This document shows positions 1 to 7,531 of a stretch of DNA of 64,000 bases, in pieces. Below the pieces are notes generated by a model. That model worked only from the letters and a program-made list of their open reading frames with translations. It searched no databases and was not told the DNA's origin. Source of the DNA: Sphingomonas kaistensis. Lineage in GTDB: Bacteria; Pseudomonadota; Alphaproteobacteria; Sphingomonadales; Sphingomonadaceae. How positions within the stretch are numbered: position 1 is the stretch's first letter; each line of letters starts with the position of its first letter. Location of the stretch: the NCBI RefSeq assembly GCF_011927725.1, contig NZ_JAATJC010000001.1, positions 565,001 to 629,000 on the forward strand. Direction: 5' to 3'. A program made the translations under genes and the position numbers.

Positions 1-6
1 TGTCTT

Positions 7-28
7 TTTTTCGAAGCATTTCGAAAAA
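7..28. repeat. AT-rich inverted repeat, 9-bp arms
   Basis: TTTTTCGAA at 7-15 and its exact complement TTCGAAAAA at 20-28 flank a 4-base loop (GCAT). The AT richness stands out in a GC-rich chromosome. It could be a hairpin in the putative leader RNA or a protein-binding palindrome. Confidence 0.6.
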
Positions 29-219
29 CCGACATTGCCACACAAGCTGACCGCGAAGGGCGAACCCTTCCACAGCAGCCCCGAACTTTCTGGCCTCCCG
101 CCTGGTGGCGAGCGATCGATCCGCTTGAACCTTCCTTTCGGAAGAAGCGGCCGATCAGCCTGTCTGTTTCGGTGCTTCCGAACACTGGGCCGAGGCCGCT
201 GCGTCCGTTGCTGGAGCCG

Positions 220-247
220 CATTTAGCCCCGCCGCGGATTCGCGCAA
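220..247 (-). promoter_or_regulatory. Strong minus-strand promoter with UP-like A tract
   Basis: On the minus strand a -35 box TTGCGC (242-247) and a -10 box TAAATG (220-225) are 16 bases apart. The upstream stretch to about 282 contains two A tracts (AAAAA) that resemble an UP element. It points out of the window and does not serve the CBS gene, which begins much further right. Confidence 0.45.
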
Positions 248-336
248 CCCCCCAACTTCAAGTTTTTGCTCGATTTTTCGAGGTCGCGCGCGAGTCTATA
301 TATAGGGGCTCGTCTGCAGGCCCCCAAAAAAAGTCC

Positions 337-771
337 TCACGCCGACTGGATATAGGCCCGCATTGCCTCGGCCTCGTGCTCGATCCGGTCGATCCGGAAC
401 TTCACCAGGTCGCCGATCGACACGATTCCCGCGAGGCGGCCGTCCCTCAACACGGGCAGGTGTCGAATCCGGCGCGCGGTCATCAACGCCAGGGCGGTAA
501 GGACCGGCGCCTCGGGCTCGACGGTGATTGCCGGCGATGTCATTGCATCCTCGACCCTGCGCCGGCCGAGTTCCTCGTCGCCGTGCGCGGCAAGGCAGGC
601 GACGATGTCGCGTTCGGACAGGACACCTGCAACGCCCCCCGCCGAGTCGACCACCACCAGGGCCCCGATCTTGTTGCGGGTGAGCTCGGCCGCGGCCTCT
701 CCGAGCGTCGCAGCGATGGTGATGGTGGCAACCTCGGGCCCCTTGCCCGACAGGACGGCGGCGATGGTCAT
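337..771 (-). CDS. CBS-domain pair protein
   Basis: A 144-residue cytosolic protein made almost entirely of two CBS repeats (about residues 8-65 and 75-135). Such pairs usually bind adenine nucleotides and act as energy or redox sensors. The first repeat has GALVVVDSAGGVAGVLSERD and the second RIRHLPVLRDGRLAGIVSIGD, both in the classic beta-alpha-beta order. No enzyme domain is attached, so it probably regulates another protein. The ATG at 771 is preceded by GAAGGAG. It is divergent from the membrane protein at 855; a GAAGGT-CTC-ACCTTC palindrome (819-833) lies between them and could be an operator. The partner is unknown. Confidence 0.85.
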   Translation of the reverse strand: MTIAAVLSGKGPEVATITIAATLGEAAAELTRNKIGALVVVDSAGGVAGVLSERDIVACLAAHGDEELGRRRVEDAMTSPAITVEPEAPVLTALALMTARRIRHLPVLRDGRLAGIVSIGDLVKFRIDRIEHEAEAMRAYIQSA

Positions 772-854
772 GGCGTGTGGCTCCTTCGCAAGTCGCTTGG
801 GTGTTTACGGCCGGGGTTGAAGGTCTCACCTTCGGCGCTCAAAGGGAAGCTCGC

Positions 855-1154
855 ATGCCCCAGCCCGATCCGATCCCCTCACTCCGCCAATCGCAATGGC
901 AACGCTTCCGGCGAATCATGCGCTGGATGAGCCTCGCCTCGATCCTGGCCGCGGCCGCAGCGGTCTTCTTCGTGATGCAGGGCGAGTCGGAAACTAAGAT
1001 CCACATGCTGATCGCCACTGCGCTCGGCGCCGGCCTCAGCGTTCTGCTCGGTGCCGCCCTGATGAGTCTGGTATTCATCAGCTCGGGCTCCGGCCATGAC
1101 GAGGAAGCCCACCGGACGGCTAGCGAGACACTCATCGACAAGGACGACCTTTGA
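855..1154 (+). CDS. Small two-helix membrane protein
   Basis: A 99-residue protein with a basic N-terminus (RQSQWQRFRRIMRW), two predicted transmembrane helices (about residues 26-43 and 50-77) and a short acidic tail. I chose the ATG at 855 because it puts the basic patch just before helix 1. Its stop overlaps the TTG start of the following thioesterase, so the two are probably translationally coupled. I recognise no named family; the function is unknown. Confidence 0.7.
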   Translation: MPQPDPIPSLRQSQWQRFRRIMRWMSLASILAAAAAVFFVMQGESETKIHMLIATALGAGLSVLLGAALMSLVFISSGSGHDEEAHRTASETLIDKDDL

Positions 1155-1537
1155 CCAACAACGATCCCCGCCAGCCGGTCCTGCGCGTGACGCCCGGACC
1201 CGGCGACATCAATTCCAACGGCCACATCTTCGGCGGCTGGGTGCTGAGCCAGATGGACATCGCCGCCGGCATCGTCGCCGCGCGGCGTGCCAATGGCGCG
1301 GTGGCGACCGTCGCGATCGAGCGGATGGAGTTCATCGCCCCGATCGAGCTGCGCGACCTGATCAGCGTCTATGCCGAGGTCGAGCGGGTCGGGCGGACCA
1401 GCATGGCGATCCGGATCGAGGTCGTCGCCGATCGCGACCGCGGCGACCGCCAGATCAAGGTCACCGAAGGCCTGTTCACCTTTGTCGCGCTGGACGAGCA
1501 ACATCGCCCGCGCGCGGTTGACCAGCCGGCCGCCTAG
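1151..1537 (+). CDS. Acyl-CoA thioesterase, hotdog fold (YciA-like)
   Basis: A 128-residue hotdog-fold enzyme predicted to hydrolyse acyl-CoA thioesters to free acid and CoA in the cytosol. The stretch DINSNGHIFGGWVLSQMD is the family signature, with the catalytic Asp/Asn region and the helix-capping glycines. Length is normal for the YciA/BACH group, which works as hexamers. Translation starts at TTG 1151, overlapping the stop of the upstream membrane protein by four bases. It converges on the DUF4139 gene and both stops lie within one CTAG. Confidence 0.85.
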   Translation: MTNNDPRQPVLRVTPGPGDINSNGHIFGGWVLSQMDIAAGIVAARRANGAVATVAIERMEFIAPIELRDLISVYAEVERVGRTSMAIRIEVVADRDRGDRQIKVTEGLFTFVALDEQHRPRAVDQPAA

Positions 1538-3045
1538 CGCCGGCGAATTGCGTAGTTCAGCGACACGCTGCCGTTTGCCGGAACGGTTATAATCCACAGC
1601 AGCTTCCCGTCGCGAGCGGTGAGCTTGGCGCCGTCGATCTCTTCGTCGTCATCCTTGAACAGCTCGACCTCGACCCGGGTCGCGACCATGCGATCATTGG
1701 TGACGGTGAGCGTTTGCCGCCCCCCCTTGCCGCCGGCCATGCGCGCACGGACGCCCGTCGATTGGGCGACGGCAAGCTCGACTTTCTCGCCGACCGCGAC
1801 GTCCCGCATCGCGCCCTCGCCGATCAGCATGGGCCGCTCCGCGCCCTGGCGGAACAGAACGACGTTTCCCGACGGCAGGGGCAGCCCGAGGCCTTCCTCG
1901 TCCCGGTTACGGCTACGCAGGATGAGCTGGCCTGCTTGCTCCGCATCCAAATCCGAGGCCATCAAGCGCATTCGGTAGATCATTTCGATCCGGACCGCCG
2001 GTTGGTCGATCAGCCCGACCTGCTTTTGCGCCTTGGCCGCAACGGTGACCGGCTCCGGAATGCGATACAGCTGCAAGTCGCCCAGCCGCTCACGCTCCGC
2101 CGTCATCCGGGATCCCGTCACGACGATTTCGGACCGCATTGCCATAGGGGGCGGCGGCGGAGGGGCCGGCGGCGGCGGAGGCGGCGGAATGCCGTAGCCG
2201 TCACCACCTTCCTCCTCCGGCACATCGTCGGTCGTCTCGTCCGGCCAGCACTCCAGCCGTAGCGGCGGCGCCGAGACGGGCGGCACATCGGTCCGCTCGC
2301 GATTGACGCGCCCCGCTACGGCCTGCGTGGTGGCGCCGACGAAGCTGGTCTCGTCGGTGCTGGCGAGGGTCAACCACGCCTGAAGCTGCAAAGTCCGCTC
2401 ATCGGGCGAGAGCATGGCGACATAATCCGCCTGCCAGTCGAACCCGGTGGCGAGATACGACAACGTCACCGTCGCGGTGAGCGGCTGCCTGGCGCGCACC
2501 CTGACCGACAGCGTCGGACGCGCGGAGAGGCCAGCGGGCACGCGGTCGTAGATCAGCGTCTCGGCCAGCCCGGTGCAGCGCAGGGCTTCGACACCGGCGG
2601 CGGTCTGCAGCACCACGCCGCCGTCGCTGCCGGTGCGGACCACAGCCTCTTCATTAGTCACCTTGCCGGTCGCGCGATCGGTGCGCCGCAGGCTGACCCG
2701 CTGGCCGAGCGCCCGGTCGACCAGACTGCCCGCCGACAGCAGCAGCGCATCGCGATTGCGCTCGAGGAGCCCTTCAGGGATGCCGCCGACGATCGCGCTC
2801 TGCGGGACGATCCCGCTCGCCACGCCCTCGAAGCGAAGCTCCGTGTCGCCTGCGGGGATGGCGATCGTCCGCGTCTCGCTGATCAGGGCATAGCCATTGA
2901 GCCACTGCCGCTGCGGTCGGGCATTGCCGCGGCTCTGGTCGCGGTAGACCGTCACCCCGACCCGCTCCGGTGCAGGCGAGGTGACGACAGTCTGCCCCAG
3001 CGCCGGTCCGGCCAGGCACAGCGCGAGAAGCCCGGTGGCCCGCAT
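1534..3045 (-). CDS. Exported DUF4139 protein with polyproline linker
   Basis: A 503-residue protein with a signal peptide (MRATGLLALCLAGPALGQ) and the two-part beta-rich architecture of DUF4139 proteins. It is the second of two tandem paralogs, 4 bases after the first. Shared landmarks include YRDQSR/YNNDLA near the start, LSYLATGFDWQADYVAML in the middle and a C-terminal NDRM/LTNAS beta sandwich ending in VPANGSV. The odd part is about residues 285-312: two runs of prolines followed by SEIVVTGSR, a string typical of TonB-dependent receptor plugs. The paralog lacks both. Function is unknown; an envelope role is likely. Confidence 0.75.
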   Translation of the reverse strand: MRATGLLALCLAGPALGQTVVTSPAPERVGVTVYRDQSRGNARPQRQWLNGYALISETRTIAIPAGDTELRFEGVASGIVPQSAIVGGIPEGLLERNRDALLLSAGSLVDRALGQRVSLRRTDRATGKVTNEEAVVRTGSDGGVVLQTAAGVEALRCTGLAETLIYDRVPAGLSARPTLSVRVRARQPLTATVTLSYLATGFDWQADYVAMLSPDERTLQLQAWLTLASTDETSFVGATTQAVAGRVNRERTDVPPVSAPPLRLECWPDETTDDVPEEEGGDGYGIPPPPPPPAPPPPPPMAMRSEIVVTGSRMTAERERLGDLQLYRIPEPVTVAAKAQKQVGLIDQPAVRIEMIYRMRLMASDLDAEQAGQLILRSRNRDEEGLGLPLPSGNVVLFRQGAERPMLIGEGAMRDVAVGEKVELAVAQSTGVRARMAGGKGGRQTLTVTNDRMVATRVEVELFKDDDEEIDGAKLTARDGKLLWIITVPANGSVSLNYAIRRR

Positions 3046-3049
3046 CGGC

Positions 3050-4456
3050 CTAGAAGCGCGTGTCGAAGGTGGCGGTGACGTTCGCCTCGCCGTTCGCCGG
3101 CACCGCCACCTTCCAAAGCGCGGAGTTGGCGTTGCGACGCTCGCTATTCTGGCTTTCGCTGACGATCCGCGTGTCGCCCCACAAGCCGTCCTGCAGAAGA
3201 TCCACCGTCACCGCGCGCGGCGACGCATTGGTTAGCCGGTAGCGCATCGCGGTCCGCCACCGGCTCCCGTCCGAGCTGACGCGGGTGCGCTCAACCACAG
3301 TCGGCTGCACCTTGATGTCGAACGCCTGCCCCGTCGTCAGCCCGAGATCGCTGCCCATCGGGGTATGACCGATCCGCGATTCGCCGACGAATTGCGGCGT
3401 GCCACGGGTGTCACGCTGATAGACCCGCACCGTGCCCGCAGGTAGCGCATCGCCGAGGCCTTGCCGGCTTCCGGTCGAGAAGCGCAGCACCGAATTGGCG
3501 CTCACCGGCTGATCGGTCGTCCCGAGCCACTGGTTGCGATATTCGTAGGCGCGGGCAGCCGGCGTACCGCTGACATCGAGAAAGCTCACCTGCTTCTGCT
3601 GCGCCTGCGCGATGGTGGTTCGTTGGGGCAGGGGGTAGAGATAGAAGTCTCCGACGCGCGCGCGGTTGGCGCTTTCGGTTCCCGCCGCCATGACGTCAGC
3701 GGAGCGTGGCGGGGTGGGATAGCGGCCGCCGTAGGGCTGGTCGGCACCCCCGACTGCTCCGGCGACCAGCACCACGTCGGCATTGCGATAGGCCGTCCCG
3801 CTCTGGTTGTTGAGCGTGATCCAGCCCTGCACGTCCATCCGCCCGGCGGCTTCGTCGAACAAGGCGACATAATCGGCATCCCAGGCGAGCCCCGGCGTCA
3901 GGTAGGTGAGCGTCACCGGCTGGCGGCCGGCCCGCGGCGCGGTCAGGGTCACCGACAGCGTCGGACGCGGGCGCAGGCCCTCGGGCACCTTGTCGAAGAT
4001 CACCCGGACCGGCAGCCCATCGTCGCGCAGCACCTCGATCCGCTCGCCGATCTGCAGCACCACGCCGCCGTTCGCCGCCAGCACGCGCGCCCGTTCACGC
4101 GTTTCGGCCCCGGTCGCAGGATTGACCCGGACGAGCGTGATCGTCTCACCCACCGCCTTCTGCATCAGCGCCGAAGGGCTGAGCAGGTCGTAATCGAAAT
4201 TCTGCTCGACGATCCCGATGTCGCTTCCGGTGAGCGTGACGGTTTCCGCCCGGATCCGCGCAGAGACGTCGGGAAACTCCTGCCGCGATCGCCCCGCCGG
4301 CAGGTTCAGCTCGCGCCGGTCCTGAACGAGCGCGAGGTCGTTGTTATAGATGGTCACCGCGACAGTGCCCTGCGCGCTTGCTTGCGGAGGCGGGATGGTC
4401 TGGCCTGTGACAGGTGCCGCGGCGACAGCCGCCAGGATGGCCACGAGCAGACGCAT
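3050..4456 (-). CDS. Exported DUF4139 protein, first of tandem pair
   Basis: A 468-residue paralog of the downstream gene with an N-terminal export signal (MRLLVAILAAVAAAPVTGQ). It keeps the DUF4139 landmarks, such as LTYLTPGLAWDADYVALFD and the closing VPANGEANVTATFD, without the polyproline insert. The two genes are 4 bases apart and must be cotranscribed. The ATG at 4456 sits one base after a 16-bp hairpin that contains the GGAAGGAG ribosome binding site, so expression may be controlled by RNA structure. A TTGACC -35-like box lies upstream near 4509-4514. Function is unknown. Confidence 0.75.
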   Translation of the reverse strand: MRLLVAILAAVAAAPVTGQTIPPPQASAQGTVAVTIYNNDLALVQDRRELNLPAGRSRQEFPDVSARIRAETVTLTGSDIGIVEQNFDYDLLSPSALMQKAVGETITLVRVNPATGAETRERARVLAANGGVVLQIGERIEVLRDDGLPVRVIFDKVPEGLRPRPTLSVTLTAPRAGRQPVTLTYLTPGLAWDADYVALFDEAAGRMDVQGWITLNNQSGTAYRNADVVLVAGAVGGADQPYGGRYPTPPRSADVMAAGTESANRARVGDFYLYPLPQRTTIAQAQQKQVSFLDVSGTPAARAYEYRNQWLGTTDQPVSANSVLRFSTGSRQGLGDALPAGTVRVYQRDTRGTPQFVGESRIGHTPMGSDLGLTTGQAFDIKVQPTVVERTRVSSDGSRWRTAMRYRLTNASPRAVTVDLLQDGLWGDTRIVSESQNSERRNANSALWKVAVPANGEANVTATFDTRF

Positions 4457-4457
4457 G

Positions 4458-4493
4458 AACAGGCTCCTTCCCCGATTGGAGAAGGAACCTGTT
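4458..4493 (-). promoter_or_regulatory. RBS-sequestering 16-bp hairpin before DUF4139 pair
   Basis: In the minus-strand RNA, AACAGGUUCCUUCUCC (4493-4478) pairs with GGGGAAGGAGCCUGUU (4473-4458) across a 4-base loop (AAUC): 14 Watson-Crick and 2 G-U pairs. The 3' arm contains the Shine-Dalgarno GGAAGGAG, and the start codon follows after one base. A closed stem would block translation. It resembles an RNA thermometer or a protein- or ligand-controlled RBS; the trigger is not visible. Confidence 0.7.
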
Positions 4494-4558
4494 ACATTAT
4501 CACATTGAGGTCAACCGGGACGACGTCCGCGCCAGCCGACGCGGCTCGGTCAAGAAGA

Positions 4559-5377
4559 TCAGGCGGCCGGAGCGACCCCGTCGTCATTGTCTTCCACACG
4601 TGGGCGACGGACCACCCGGCGGCGCGGCTTGGGCGCCTCGGCCTCGTCCGTCTCGACCTCGGTCACCGGACCGATGGCGGGCGGAAGGAAGTCGGCGATG
4701 CCGGTCGGTGCCTGCTCGGCAACCATCGGCTCGGACTGGTCCTCGTCGCGCGGACGGCGCTCGGCGCGGGCACGCCGCGGCCGATCCTCACGCGGACGGT
4801 CGTCGCGCGGCCGATCCTCACGCGGACGGTCGTCACGCGGACGGTCGTCGCGCTGCGCCCGCTCGTCGCGAGGGGCGCGATCGTCACGAGCGGCACGGTC
4901 TTCGCGGGGAGCACGATCCTCGCGCGGCGCACGATCGTCGCGCGGACGATCGTCACGATTGCGGTCACGGCGCTGATCGAAGCGATCACCACGCGGCTGC
5001 CGGTCCTGGCGGTCGCCACGATCCTGGCGGTCCTGACGGGGCTGCTGGTCGAACGAATCCTCGTCGCCCTCACCGTCGAAGCCCTCGTCGTCACCCTCGT
5101 CCTCGTCGTCCTGGTTCGAGCGCTGATCCTCGAACCGCGAGCGGGTTTCGCCCAGCACGCGGAAATAGTGATCCGCGAACTGCAGGTAATATTCGGTCTG
5201 GACCCGGTCGCCCGCAAGCTGCGAATCGCGCGCCATGTTCTTGTATTTCTCGAGCAGCTGCGCGGCGTTGCCACGGCTACGCTGATCGCGGCCACCACCG
5301 CCTCCGCTGCCTCCCCCGAGACCCTGCGGACGCTGTCCCCCACGACCGCGACGGCGGCCGTTCTGGCGATTGTTCAT
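4559..5377 (-). CDS. DUF4167 protein, RGG/charged low-complexity
   Basis: A 272-residue basic protein. Residues 1-35 are Arg/Gly-rich (NNRQNGRRRGRGGQRP). Residues about 36-80 are the conserved DUF4167 helical segment (NAAQLLEKYKNMARDSQLAG, then a YYLQFADHYFRV motif). The centre is a long disordered tract of DRPR/DDR/EDR repeats, and the C-terminus is Arg-rich. The pattern suggests nucleic-acid binding. It is last in the hisS-prfA-prmC direction but separated from prmC by 237 bases with its own promoter. The start was placed at ATG 5377, where the conserved RG-rich head begins; an upstream TTG frame adds nothing conserved. Confidence 0.75.
   Translation of the reverse strand: MNNRQNGRRRGRGGQRPQGLGGGSGGGGGRDQRSRGNAAQLLEKYKNMARDSQLAGDRVQTEYYLQFADHYFRVLGETRSRFEDQRSNQDDEDEGDDEGFDGEGDEDSFDQQPRQDRQDRGDRQDRQPRGDRFDQRRDRNRDDRPRDDRAPREDRAPREDRAARDDRAPRDERAQRDDRPRDDRPREDRPRDDRPREDRPRRARAERRPRDEDQSEPMVAEQAPTGIADFLPPAIGPVTEVETDEAEAPKPRRRVVRRPRVEDNDDGVAPAA
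4780..4990 (-). repeat. Degenerate tandem repeat coding D(D/E)R-x-R units
   Basis: About 210 bases of imperfect direct repeats (variants of CGGTCGTCGCGCGGAC and CGATCCTCACGCGGAC) inside the DUF4167 gene. They encode a run of alternating Asp/Glu-Arg units. Repeat number probably varies between strains by slippage. Confidence 0.6.
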
Positions 5378-5614
5378 CAAGCGTGACGTTCCTTGAACAC
5401 TGGCGCCGAACAAATCCTCAAAGCGCGTGAACTGCGGTGCCGGGACACGAACCGTTCGTTGTCCCGGGGGCCCCTATCTGGCTCTGGTCGCCGCGCCGGA
5501 ATGGCCACGGAAACGAAAGCGTAAGTCGGGGATCGCTTCGGTCGGCTTCGCGAAGCGGACCTATGCTGGAAGAAGATGTAGCGGCCAGCGACGGTTTTTC
5601 CAAGCCCTTATCGC
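5378..5614 (-). promoter_or_regulatory. Promoter and structured leader of the DUF4167 gene
   Basis: This 237-base gap carries a minus-strand promoter (TTGGAA at 5598-5603, 17-base spacer, TACATC at 5575-5580). It also holds a GCTTCGCGAAGC palindrome (5545-5556) and a hairpin with CCGGGACA/TGTCCCGG outer arms and CGAA/TTCG inner arms (5440-5467). The leader would be about 190 bases, long for this compact genome. No small gene is evident. Confidence 0.4.
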
Positions 5615-6439
5615 TCAAGCCCGGATCAGCAGGGCGCGGGGCCGCCCGCCGAGGTCGCGCGCGAGGGTCGGCTTGAGCCCTGCCGCGGCGAACAGGGCCG
5701 CCGCGCTGTCCCCCTGGTCATAGCCGATTTCGATCGCGGCCAGCCCGCCCGGTGCCAGCAGCCGCCCGATTTCCGGCGCCAGCAGGCGATAGTCGTCGAG
5801 CCCGTCGGCACCGCCGAACAAGGCCTCCGGCGGCTCGTGCTCGGCGACCCCCGGTCCAAGCTCGGCGCCCTGCGCGACATAAGGCGGGTTGCACAGCAGG
5901 AGGTCGAACCGCTCGGTCACCCTTTTGGCCCAATCGCCGCGCCGGAACTGGGCCCGGGGCGCGAGCCCCAGCCGTTCGGCATTGCGCCGGGCATAGGCCA
6001 GCGCCGCCTCGCTCGAATCGACGCCGAGCCCGGTCGCCCGTGGCCACTGGTCGAGCGCGGCGAGCAGCAAAGTTCCGGGTCCGGTGCCGAGATCGAGGAT
6101 CCGCTCCGGGCCGTCGCCGCCGGCGAAATGCTCGATCGCCGCCGAGATTAGGGTTTCGCTGTCGGGTCGCGGGATCAGTGCGCCGGGGCCGACCTCCAGT
6201 TCGATGTTCCAGAATGCCCGCCGCCCGACGATGTAGGCGACCGGCTCCCCCTCGCAGCGCCGCTGCAGCAGCGCAGCGAAGCTCGCCGGGATCGGACCGG
6301 TCGGCGGTCGCAGCAGCAAGGCGTCGCGTTCGATGCCGAAGGCATGGGCCAGCAGCAGCTCGGCATCGAGGCGGGGCGTATCGGTGCAATCGGGAAGCCG
6401 CCGCACCGCTTCGTGCAGGGCGCGGTCGACCGGGTTCAT
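5615..6439 (-). CDS. prmC: Release factor glutamine methyltransferase PrmC
   Basis: A 274-residue SAM-dependent enzyme that methylates the Gln of the GGQ motif in release factors RF1 and RF2, which raises termination efficiency. An N-terminal helical domain (about 1-75) binds the release factor. The Rossmann domain has motif I ILDLGTGPGTLLLA and the substrate-binding NPPY (LLCNPPYVAQG). It follows prfA, its substrate gene, after a 12-base gap, in the hisS-prfA-prmC order. Length and motifs are normal. Confidence 0.96.
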   Translation of the reverse strand: MNPVDRALHEAVRRLPDCTDTPRLDAELLLAHAFGIERDALLLRPPTGPIPASFAALLQRRCEGEPVAYIVGRRAFWNIELEVGPGALIPRPDSETLISAAIEHFAGGDGPERILDLGTGPGTLLLAALDQWPRATGLGVDSSEAALAYARRNAERLGLAPRAQFRRGDWAKRVTERFDLLLCNPPYVAQGAELGPGVAEHEPPEALFGGADGLDDYRLLAPEIGRLLAPGGLAAIEIGYDQGDSAAALFAAAGLKPTLARDLGGRPRALLIRA

Positions 6440-6451
6440 GCGGGCAAGACC

Positions 6452-7531
6452 TCAGGCATCCTCGAGCCCGGCGAGACGCTGCGCTTCGTCCTCGGCGATC
6501 AGCGCCTCGGTCAATTCCTTCAGCCCGGGACCCTCGAGGATTTCGGGCAGTTTGTGCAATGTCAGGTTGATCCGATGGTCGGTCACCCGCCCTTGCGGGA
6601 AGTTGTAGGTGCGGATGCGCTCCGACCGGTCGCCCGACCCGACCATCGACTTGCGCGCGCCGGCCCGCTCGCTTGCCAGCCGCTCGCGCTCCAGTTCGAA
6701 CAGGCGGGTGCGCAGCACCTTCAACGCCTTGGCCTTGTTCTTGTGCTGGCTCTTTTCGTCCTGCTGGATCACTACCAGTCCCGACGGAAGGTGGGTGATC
6801 CGGACCGCCGAATCGGTGGTGTTGACAGACTGCCCGCCCGGACCCGACGAGCGATAGACGTCGATGCGAAGGTCCTTGTCGTCGATATGGACGTCGACAT
6901 CCTCGGCCTCGGGCAGCACCGCCACCGTTGCCGCCGAGGTGTGGATCCGCCCGCCGCTTTCGGTCGCGGGGACGCGCTGGACGCGGTGCACGCCGCTTTC
7001 GAACTTGAGCCGCGCGAACACGCCGTCGCCGTTGATGGACGCCACCGCCTCCTTGTACCCGCCGACTTCGGACTGGGACGCGCTGATCAGCTCGAACTTC
7101 CAGCCATATTCGTCGGCGAAGCGCTGGTACATGCGAAGCAGGTCGCCGGCGAACAAAGCCGCCTCGTCGCCGCCCGTGCCGGCGCGGACCTCGAGCATTG
7201 CAGCGCGTTCGTCGGCGCTGTCCTTGGGCAGCAATTGCAGCGCCAGCGCGCGCTCGGCCTTCGGAAGCGCGTCCTCGATCAGCGCCAGTTCCTCGGCCGC
7301 CATGGCGCGCAGTTCCTCGTCGCCGTCGCGGCTCATCGCGGTCAGGCTTTCGCGCTCGGCACGCAGCCGCCGCACTTCGCGCGCGGCTGCCGCGACCGGC
7401 TCGATCTGGGCATATTCCTTGCTGAGGCGGACGAATTCCTCGGGAGCAAGCGTACCGCTCGCCATCATCGCCGACAGTTCCTGCCGCTTCGCCTCGATCT
7501 GGGCGATCCGTTCGGACGAGATGGTGGTCAT
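6452..7531 (-). CDS. prfA: Peptide chain release factor 1
   Basis: A 359-residue class I release factor that recognises UAA and UAG in the ribosomal A site and triggers peptide hydrolysis. The catalytic GGQ is in [20 protein letters not shown] (about residue 230). The codon-recognition region and the C-terminal [14 protein letters not shown] segment are intact. The start ATG (7531) overlaps the hisS stop in an ATGA, so the genes are coupled. The glutamine of GGQ is the target of prmC, encoded next. Confidence 0.97.
   Translation of the reverse strand: MTTISSERIAQIEAKRQELSAMMASGTLAPEEFVRLSKEYAQIEPVAAAAREVRRLRAERESLTAMSRDGDEELRAMAAEELALIEDALPKAERALALQLLPKDSADERAAMLEVRAGTGGDEAALFAGDLLRMYQRFADEYGWKFELISASQSEVGGYKEAVASINGDGVFARLKFESGVHRVQRVPATESGGRIHTSAATVAVLPEAEDVDVHIDDKDLRIDVYRSSGPGGQSVNTTDSAVRITHLPSGLVVIQQDEKSQHKNKAKALKVLRTRLFELERERLASERAGARKSMVGSGDRSERIRTYNFPQGRVTDHRINLTLHKLPEILEGPGLKELTEALIAEDEAQRLAGLEDA

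Larger units (their letters stand above)
1..336. other. Non-coding left edge, probable leader region
   Basis: I see no convincing gene here; the short open frames have no recognisable domain. The stretch holds an AT-rich inverted repeat at 7-28, a small CTCGA/TCGAG inverted repeat near 269-282, and a minus-strand promoter at 220-247 preceded by A-rich sequence. About 220 bases of leader would run from that promoter out of the window. I infer a stable-RNA (rRNA) operon beyond the left edge, but no rRNA sequence is visible. Confidence 0.4.

Noticed and set aside
1580..1600. A DnaA-box-like TTATAATCCACA
   Set aside because: It has extra bases relative to TTATCCACA, is a single copy and lies inside the DUF4139 gene.
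4494..4515. A MerR-type promoter with an operator in the spacer before the DUF4139 pair
   Set aside because: TTGACC is a good -35, but no palindrome or -10 at 19-20 bases could be found and no MerR gene is nearby.
3461..5386. A 641-codon plus-strand open frame opposite DUF4139 and DUF4167
   Set aside because: It crosses two genes and the hairpin region. The apparent Val/Thr/Ile repeats are the complement of the Asp-Arg repeat.
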